Assembly (NCBI GenBank): GCA_937863625.1 | Contig: CALMGO010000347.1 | Coordinates: 1 to 6,535, forward strand | Length of the DNA: 6,535 nucleotides | Source: an uncultured bacterium | GTDB taxonomy: Bacteria > Planctomycetota > DG-23 > SLPQ01 | Direction of reading: 5' to 3' | In this document: piece after piece, positions 1-5,210 of the stretch | Position numbering within the stretch: the first letter of the stretch is position 1 | Layout: each line of letters opens with the position of its first letter | The notes under the pieces: model-generated | What the model was told of the DNA's origin: nothing | The model's input: only the letters and a program-made list of their open reading frames with translations | Database searches by the model: none | Made by a program: the position numbers and the translations under genes

Positions 1-882
1 GCGACGATCGTGGCAGCCGGCGCCGTGGCCAAGATGATTCTGGCGAGGCACGGAATCGAGGTGGTGGGCTACGTAAAAGAAGCCGCAGGTATCGCAGCGC
101 CCGAGATGGCGCTCTCGACGATTAAGGACAAAGTGAAGGCCTTCAAAGTGATGCGGCGGGAGAGCGACCCCATATACGACCTCGTCTTTACGCAGGGGCG
201 CTTTAAGCCAGATATGCGGTTTCTCGAAAAGGCTGCGGTGCTTGCCGAGATAGAGAAGATGATTCCTGATATCAAGCCCAAGGCCGTCAATGTCGAGGCG
301 ATCAGGGCAGGGGGGATACATCCTCTTCTTAACTGCCCCGACCTTGGGGCGGCCGACGCGATGTACGACAAGATTATCTCGGTCAAGGATGAGGGAGATT
401 CAACCGGCGGGCTCGTGGAAGTGATTGCGACGGGAGTGCCTGCGGGAGTCGGAGAGCCGGTCTTCAGAAAACTCGACGGAGAACTCGGCAGGATGCTGTC
501 AATTGGGACGGTTAAGGCCGTCGAGGTGGGGGCAGGCTATCGCGTCAAGGACATGGTCGGAAGCGAATGCAACGACCAGATGTACATGCAGGAAGGCAAG
601 GTCGCGTTCCGGTCCAATAACGCAGGCGGGATCACCGGCGGGCTGACGACCGGGCAGGACATAGTGGCGAGGCTTGCGGTCAAGCCTACGCCCACGATAG
701 CCAAACCGCAGCACACGATAGACAAAGTGGCGCTCAAGGACGCGGATCTCGCCGCCGTGACAAGGCGCGACCCCACTATCGTTTCGCGCGTGTGGCCGGT
801 AGCCGAGGCCTTCATGGCGATAGTACTCGTCGACGCGCTCATGGCGCACTTCGCCGTGCGCGGCATGGGCGGCCAGGCGTAG
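1..882 (+). CDS. aroC: Chorismate synthase, 5'-truncated by the window edge
   Basis: The enzyme converts 5-enolpyruvylshikimate 3-phosphate to chorismate using reduced FMN, the last common step to aromatic amino acids, folate and quinones, in the cytoplasm. The reading frame is open from base 1, where it reads ATIVAAGAVAK, the second half of the family's RETAxxVAAGA signature, so the GTG at base 10 is not the true start and the N-terminal third or quarter (including the first His signature) is missing. Counting from that GTG, family blocks are NCPD (108-111), EGDSTGG (128-134), GVPAGVGEPVF (142-152), SIGTVKAVEVGAGY (164-177), GSECND (184-189), SNNAGGITGGLTTGQD (202-217), KPTPTI (225-230) and the C-terminal RRDPTIVSRVWPVAEA (252-267) with its conserved Asp. 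The frame ends at TAG 880-882. The stretch between about residues 22 and 107 is much longer than in the E. coli enzyme. The partner genes to the right are convergent and functionally unrelated. Confidence 0.96.
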   Translation, partial: ATIVAAGAVAKMILARHGIEVVGYVKEAAGIAAPEMALSTIKDKVKAFKVMRRESDPIYDLVFTQGRFKPDMRFLEKAAVLAEIEKMIPDIKPKAVNVEAIRAGGIHPLLNCPDLGAADAMYDKIISVKDEGDSTGGLVEVIATGVPAGVGEPVFRKLDGELGRMLSIGTVKAVEVGAGYRVKDMVGSECNDQMYMQEGKVAFRSNNAGGITGGLTTGQDIVARLAVKPTPTIAKPQHTIDKVALKDADLAAVTRRDPTIVSRVWPVAEAFMAIVLVDALMAHFAVRGMGGQA

Positions 883-900
883 GCGCGCTGCCGAGAGTCG
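883..900. other. Convergent intergenic gap between aroC and the minus-strand operon
   Basis: Only 18 bases separate the TAG of aroC from the TAA (read as tta at 901-903) of the convergent gene. I see no GC-rich hairpin followed by a T-run on either strand in the gap or its immediate flanks. Weak inverted repeats, such as 915-920 with 939-944, lie inside coding sequence and lack a T-tract. Termination here is either Rho-dependent or lies within the opposing gene. Confidence 0.8.
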
Positions 901-2949
901 TTACTGGCGGGCTTTCTTGAAGACAAGCATCTCGTTTCTCAAGACGCCGCGGAGAATAAGAGCCTCTCTGTATGCCCCGTAGTCATCCTGTGGGGCAGTC
1001 AGGGCGTCGCGCTTCCACGTCTCGCTGTAGGTGAGAGTCCGCCCGGAGTCTGCGGCGGCATAGTGTGCAGTCAGACTCCAACCGGTTCCATCGCGCGATG
1101 CGTCATCCCGGACGGCGTACGCGGAGTATGCGCTTGGAGCGGTTATGGTGAATGTCACCTCTTCGCTTTCGGTGCCTGTCCAGAAGAGGTCGTACCGGCG
1201 CGTGCTGCGACCGACGTCAACCGGGGAATAGCGCGCGTTTGGCAGCCGCATGATGAGAAAATCGCCGGCGGTCTGCGCCAGCCCCGGGACACGATAATTG
1301 AATGAAATCTGCTCCTCAGCGGACGCCTTGTTAAAGTCCGTATGAACCACGTGGAGGAGTGTGACGCCGGTAATATCACTTCCTACAAAGGACGCCGCCC
1401 ACTTGTGCAGTTCCTCCTCGGTCATGTCTCCCAGCGTGCGAAACGATCGAGCCGCGTCGCCACGCAGGTAGTAATTGTCCGTCACTACGGCGCTGCCATC
1501 AGCGGAAAGTATGACCGAAATGCTTCTCCTTGTGCTTTCGGCTTGCGCGTTCCTGGGCGGCACTGTGACCACTTTACCCGTGGCAAGGTCAAGCCCCGGC
1601 GCGCCTTGTACTCCTGGGGATAACTCGCCAAAACCGGTCATGCGGTCTTCGCACTGGAGCCACGTCTCTGAGCCGTCTTCGTTTGACAGCCGGACGAGGG
1701 CGTGGTTGAAATCGGCCAGGCGGGGTACTTCGGCCAGAAGAGCGCCGCTTGCCCTGCCCCTGACGAGCACCGTGGATGCCCTGAGCCCCAGGCCTTTCAG
1801 GAGACTCTCGAGGAGAAGGGCCTTTTCAACTGCGTTGCCGTAACCGCGGGCAAGTACCTCGGAGGGGGCCGCAGGAGGATTCGGCAAGGCGTCCTGCGGA
1901 ACGGCGACCGTGCGAATATCGAGTCTGACTTTACGGTAGACATCCTTCGCTGTGGCGGCGCCGGGAGACCTGATCTCCTGTGCCGGAGAAGACGAAGAAA
2001 ACAGAGACGCAAGCCTTTCCCAAGACGACGAAGGATAAGCGATCAAAAGCCTCTGCGCAAAGTCGGCAAGCGGCGGCATGAGTGACTCCGGCATTATCTG
2101 GGGCGTATCGCTTACAGCCCAGGCCATAGCATGATCGCCGCCAGCGAGTCCGCCGGAGGTGGCGATGGAAGCCGAATTTAAGACGTCCTCGGAAGCGACG
2201 AGAGTGACAGTCGAAGAGACCAGCGGCTCGGTGCGCCAGAACACCTTGTCAAAGACCAGAGGATGTAACGGCGATGCTGTGCCGGTGCGCCGCGTTTTCA
2301 AAAAGAGCGTCGCTCCGGCGACCGGGTTTTTCATGCTGAAGCGAAGGCGCTGAAGGTAGTTATACTCTGGGAAGGCAGGATAGACGGCTTCGACCTTGGA
2401 GGAGGAATCACTGACGCGCGTGACAGAACCATCCGGGCCGACGGTGATGCCGAAGAGAATCTCGACTGCTTCACGGCCGGGCATGAAGGACATCGACTGG
2501 AACGAGCTGTCGGCGCCGCGCTGTTCGAGGATGCGCCACGCCATGGTGTGCTCGATGGTATAGGTCGAATCGGCATCGAGCGTGACTGTAGTGTCGTCGG
2601 AAAGGATCACAAAGCCGGCCTGGGGGTAGCGCTCTCTGAGGTCTTCAGTGCTCACGCTGAGGGCGTTGGAGAAAATCGTGCCTGACGCGGCGAGGCCGTC
2701 CGAGGTCATGACGTCGTCATACTCGCGCGGGCGCTCAAAATCGATGCGCTCGACCGACGAGAGAGGGAAAGAGTTTGCCTCACCGGCGACGATGCCGCTG
2801 AGAGTGTCTTTGGAGATGCCGGTGACATCGAGGCTGTACTGCTCGCCGGACTGCAGGTAAATCGTCTCCCGGCCCGATGCGGGGGCGCAGAGCGCAAGGA
2901 CGGCGAGAAGGGCGGCTACTGCGATTGAGGCGCTGCGTCGTGGAGTCAT
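901..2949 (-). CDS. Exported DUF3857/transglutaminase-like protein with degenerate active site (predicted pseudoenzyme)
   Basis: A 682-residue exported protein of the DUF3857 - transglutaminase-like - DUF3858 type; the biological role of the family is poorly defined. Residues 1-26 look like a signal peptide (RR, then a hydrophobic run to A24), with a type I cleavage site near APA/SG. C21 is preceded by Leu, so the lipobox is not convincing. A small beta-rich module follows (about 28-72), then a DUF3857-like region (about 125-285), a transglutaminase-like core (about 335-450) and a C-terminal beta-rich domain (about 475-680). The core retains GYG, a hydrophobic helix and FNHA (His416). However, the position expected to be the catalytic Cys is Ala373 (GYGNAVEKA instead of GYGDC), and the Asp position is Gln432 (WLQCED), so catalysis is unlikely. 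The ATG at 2947-2949 overlaps the stop of the upstream paralogue and is preceded by a strong GGGGAGGAG. The role is inferred: partner or regulator of the upstream paralogue. Confidence 0.88.
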   Translation of the reverse strand: MTPRRSASIAVAALLAVLALCAPASGRETIYLQSGEQYSLDVTGISKDTLSGIVAGEANSFPLSSVERIDFERPREYDDVMTSDGLAASGTIFSNALSVSTEDLRERYPQAGFVILSDDTTVTLDADSTYTIEHTMAWRILEQRGADSSFQSMSFMPGREAVEILFGITVGPDGSVTRVSDSSSKVEAVYPAFPEYNYLQRLRFSMKNPVAGATLFLKTRRTGTASPLHPLVFDKVFWRTEPLVSSTVTLVASEDVLNSASIATSGGLAGGDHAMAWAVSDTPQIMPESLMPPLADFAQRLLIAYPSSSWERLASLFSSSSPAQEIRSPGAATAKDVYRKVRLDIRTVAVPQDALPNPPAAPSEVLARGYGNAVEKALLLESLLKGLGLRASTVLVRGRASGALLAEVPRLADFNHALVRLSNEDGSETWLQCEDRMTGFGELSPGVQGAPGLDLATGKVVTVPPRNAQAESTRRSISVILSADGSAVVTDNYYLRGDAARSFRTLGDMTEEELHKWAASFVGSDITGVTLLHVVHTDFNKASAEEQISFNYRVPGLAQTAGDFLIMRLPNARYSPVDVGRSTRRYDLFWTGTESEEVTFTITAPSAYSAYAVRDDASRDGTGWSLTAHYAAADSGRTLTYSETWKRDALTAPQDDYGAYREALILRGVLRNEMLVFKKARQ

Positions 2950-5135
2950 TTCGTCTCCTCCCCGCTGGAGGCGGTGGTCTTAAGTACGATCTTCAAGTCA
3001 GTCCATGCGGCGATGGCTGCTGCATTGGTGCGGTAGACAGCGTAGTCGGGTACGGGAACGCGGTTTGTGAGTTTCTTGAATACCTGTCGCACGATAAGGG
3101 ACCGGCCGTCTTCAGAGAGAGCAACCGAACCTTCGAAGGAAAGGTGCTTGCCGTTGACAACGAGTGGCGCGGGCGCGCCCGCATAGGCGTACCCCTCAGG
3201 CAAGGCGACCTCTACACTGGTGTCATACTCCTGAGTGGTCTGCGTTACTATATCAAACGTACGCTCATCAAGCGATGCCTCGGGGAACTTCTGGGCGAAA
3301 TTAGGCAGGGTGAATATGTACAGGTCTTGCATGCGGGTCGCGATTGATGGAAGTTTATAGTCGATGTTCATCGTCAACTGCGTATCGAGGTCTTCCATGT
3401 CAGAAAGCTTGAAATCCTCGAGCGCGGCGCCGGGGGAGCGGCCCTGCAGATACTGCTGCATCATCATTCCGCGCATCTCCGGTGGCACGGAGCGCCAGAA
3501 TCCGCGTACGCCCGCCTCATAGGAGCCGGTGTAGGCGTTACGCTCGGAAATCTCGGCGGACCCGTCGGGAAAGAGTGTAACGTGTTGGAGGCTCTCTCGC
3601 ATGTTATCCTGTGGGGGCGGGATCGGGACGGTCAGTATCTCTTCCTTCATGTATATGACCGCCTTGACGCCATGATCATCGCTTCTGAAATACGGGTACC
3701 TGTAGTCCTGGGCGGTAGCGTCAATGAAACGTGGTGTGCCGTCCGGGTAGACTAGGGTAATTGCGTGATTGGCGTCAGGAACCGGGATGTCCGTCATCAT
3801 AGTTCCTGCGTCATTCGTCTTTACAATTGCGGGATACGCCTCGACTCCAAGGGCGCGGCACAGACTCGAAACAAGGACGGCGACGTCCGTGCAGTCGCCA
3901 TAGCCGTTGGCAAGCGTTTCAGAGGCAGCGTGCCCGGCCCAGCCTGACGAGAGGGATGCCTTGATCGACAGGTAGTTGATATTGCGCTGGACCCAGTGGT
4001 ATACGGCGGCGACTTTCTCAGCATCGGTGGTTTTCCCTGCGGCGAGTTCATCGGCAAGGGACTGGATCTCCGGTGTGACCTCGATTCTCTCGGTCTGAAA
4101 ACGTCCGGTCGGCCCCATCAGGTCCTTCCAGTCAAAGTAGAGCGACGTCTGCAAATGAGGGAGTACGTCCGATTCGGCCGGCATGAATGGCTCCGGCGTC
4201 ATCGGCGCGACATTCCGCATTTCCCATCGGTAGCCGTCGTAGCCGTCGCGCGATGTTCGCAAGGGCTTGCCGGAGGCCGCGGGCATGTTGGGTGTGGCGA
4301 AATTCAACCGCGTGCCGGACGGCACAAATATGTCCACTATCGAGTCAAGCACGGGGTTAGTCGATTGAAAGATATAACCAGGAAAGAAGAAGTCCCTTAT
4401 CTCAGGGTTGTACAACTCTTCCTCGTATGCGTATTCGATAAGCATGCCTACAGCGGCGCCCGCGACCTGGCCGGACAGGATGCGCGAGCGCGTGTCGACA
4501 AACTGGGCGGCCTGCGGCGGAACCGTGACCTGGAATGACTCCAGGGGCGTCCACGTGGAATCACCTTCAGGAGATACGACGCGCGCAAAGAGCATGCGGG
4601 CGCGACCCCTGCCTTCGTGGAAACCGATAGACACATTGGAAACGCCGCGACCGTTCTCCTTGAGAATCATGAAAAGCGCATGGTAGCGGTAGAGTTGTGT
4701 GCCGTCACTGTGCAGGTAGTTTTCGCCCTGGTCGAGGCACAGAACCGCCTCGCTGCCTCGGTATGTGTCTGAGGCGGCTGTAGCACGGGTGCGGTATGCT
4801 GCGATGGTGTTATCGTCGAGCGGGCGGAACCCGTCAGGGAGGGAGGCCATGTCGACGGCTGCAACGTCCCCCGATGCGCCTGACGCTTTCAGAATAGAAC
4901 GCACCGCAGAAGCAGGCACCGTGCGGCCACCAACGGCAATGAGGTTGTCATCACTCCACGAAAGGGTGCCGGTGAGCGTCTCGCCCGTCGCAAGATGGAC
5001 GTCGAAAACGGGCGTGGCCGGAGGGGAAGCCGTTGTGTCCTTAGGGGCGGCGGGCTTTGAGGGAGCAGAGGTGCACCCGGCAAAAAGTAAGGCCGCGATA
5101 AGTGCGAAAACGAGCAGTTTATTACGCCTCGGCAT
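2946..5135 (-). CDS. DUF3857/transglutaminase-like lipoprotein with intact Cys-His-Asp triad
   Basis: A 729-residue predicted lipoprotein. Residues 1-21 form a lipoprotein signal (PRRNK, hydrophobic run, lipobox LFAGC with Cys21 as the acylated residue), followed by a Pro/Ala/Thr-rich linker (22-42) that would hold the protein away from the membrane. A small beta-rich module occupies about 43-84, a DUF3857-like region about 130-320, a transglutaminase-like core about 350-480 and a DUF3858-like C-terminus about 510-720. The core shows NINYLSI (385-391), then GYGDC with Cys415, NHA with His457, and FIDAT with Asp472, the order and spacing expected of a papain-like transglutaminase/peptidase triad. 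Substrate and chemistry (amide hydrolysis, crosslinking or none) cannot be read from sequence. A Met cluster (554-559) is an oddity of the C-terminal part. The ATG at 5133-5135 has a near-perfect GGGAGGTGA. The TGA overlaps the start of the downstream paralogue by 4 bp, so the two are very probably one transcriptional and translational unit. Confidence 0.92.
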   Translation of the reverse strand: MPRRNKLLVFALIAALLFAGCTSAPSKPAAPKDTTASPPATPVFDVHLATGETLTGTLSWSDDNLIAVGGRTVPASAVRSILKASGASGDVAAVDMASLPDGFRPLDDNTIAAYRTRATAASDTYRGSEAVLCLDQGENYLHSDGTQLYRYHALFMILKENGRGVSNVSIGFHEGRGRARMLFARVVSPEGDSTWTPLESFQVTVPPQAAQFVDTRSRILSGQVAGAAVGMLIEYAYEEELYNPEIRDFFFPGYIFQSTNPVLDSIVDIFVPSGTRLNFATPNMPAASGKPLRTSRDGYDGYRWEMRNVAPMTPEPFMPAESDVLPHLQTSLYFDWKDLMGPTGRFQTERIEVTPEIQSLADELAAGKTTDAEKVAAVYHWVQRNINYLSIKASLSSGWAGHAASETLANGYGDCTDVAVLVSSLCRALGVEAYPAIVKTNDAGTMMTDIPVPDANHAITLVYPDGTPRFIDATAQDYRYPYFRSDDHGVKAVIYMKEEILTVPIPPPQDNMRESLQHVTLFPDGSAEISERNAYTGSYEAGVRGFWRSVPPEMRGMMMQQYLQGRSPGAALEDFKLSDMEDLDTQLTMNIDYKLPSIATRMQDLYIFTLPNFAQKFPEASLDERTFDIVTQTTQEYDTSVEVALPEGYAYAGAPAPLVVNGKHLSFEGSVALSEDGRSLIVRQVFKKLTNRVPVPDYAVYRTNAAAIAAWTDLKIVLKTTASSGEETK
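2955..2963 (-). promoter_or_regulatory. Shine-Dalgarno site of the 901-2949 gene, inside the upstream gene
   Basis: On the minus strand GGGGAGGAG is followed by ACGAA and then ATG. The site lies within the last codons of the upstream paralogue and supports the ATG at 2947-2949 as the start. Together with the 4-bp ATGA overlap it indicates coupled translation or re-initiation. Confidence 0.8.
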
Positions 5136-5210
5136 CTCTCACCTCCCTATGGGGTTCGTCAGGCTGAGCTATTATATCGTCACAGCAATGCGAGGGGAAG
5201 CAAGTGGGTA
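5136..5210 (-). promoter_or_regulatory. Intergenic region with candidate promoter for the transglutaminase-like pair (-10 TATAAT at 5171-5176)
   Basis: This 75-bp gap is the only real intergenic region in the minus-strand cluster. Read on the minus strand it contains an exact TATAAT (5171-5176), conspicuous in such GC-rich sequence. It would place a transcription start about 28-30 bases before the ATG at 5133-5135, a sensible leader length with the Shine-Dalgarno included. The -35 is poor: TTCCCC sits at 17-bp spacing, while the better TTGCTT lies 21 bp away, and there is no TGn extended -10. Either the promoter needs an activator or the TATAAT is fortuitous and the pair is transcribed from upstream. 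No terminator hairpin for the upstream propeller gene is visible. Confidence 0.5.
5139..5147 (-). promoter_or_regulatory. Near-perfect Shine-Dalgarno of the 2946-5135 gene
   Basis: GGGAGGTGA on the minus strand matches the 16S rRNA 3' end over GGAGGTGA. Six bases separate GGAGG from the ATG at 5133-5135. It fixes the start codon and predicts efficient initiation. Confidence 0.85.

Noticed and set aside
10..12. GTG as the start of chorismate synthase
   Set aside because: It falls in the middle of a conserved family signature, and about the first quarter of the enzyme would be missing. The frame is open to base 1.
915..944. Inverted repeat TCTTGA/TCAAGA as a terminator
   Set aside because: Six AT-leaning base pairs with an 18-base loop, inside the coding sequence and with no T-run.
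2877..3347. 156-codon plus-strand open frame across the junction of the two paralogues
   Set aside because: Antisense to both genes with no recognisable motif. The overlap and Shine-Dalgarno of the minus-strand genes explain the region.
3996..4538. 180-codon plus-strand open frame inside the lipoprotein gene
   Set aside because: The product is Arg/Gly/His-rich with no domain, and it lies wholly antisense to the conserved DUF3857 and transglutaminase-like coding sequence.
5144..5155. Short CCCC/GGG pairing near the Shine-Dalgarno as an RNA switch
   Set aside because: Only three or four base pairs around a three-base loop. Too weak to claim ribosome-site occlusion.
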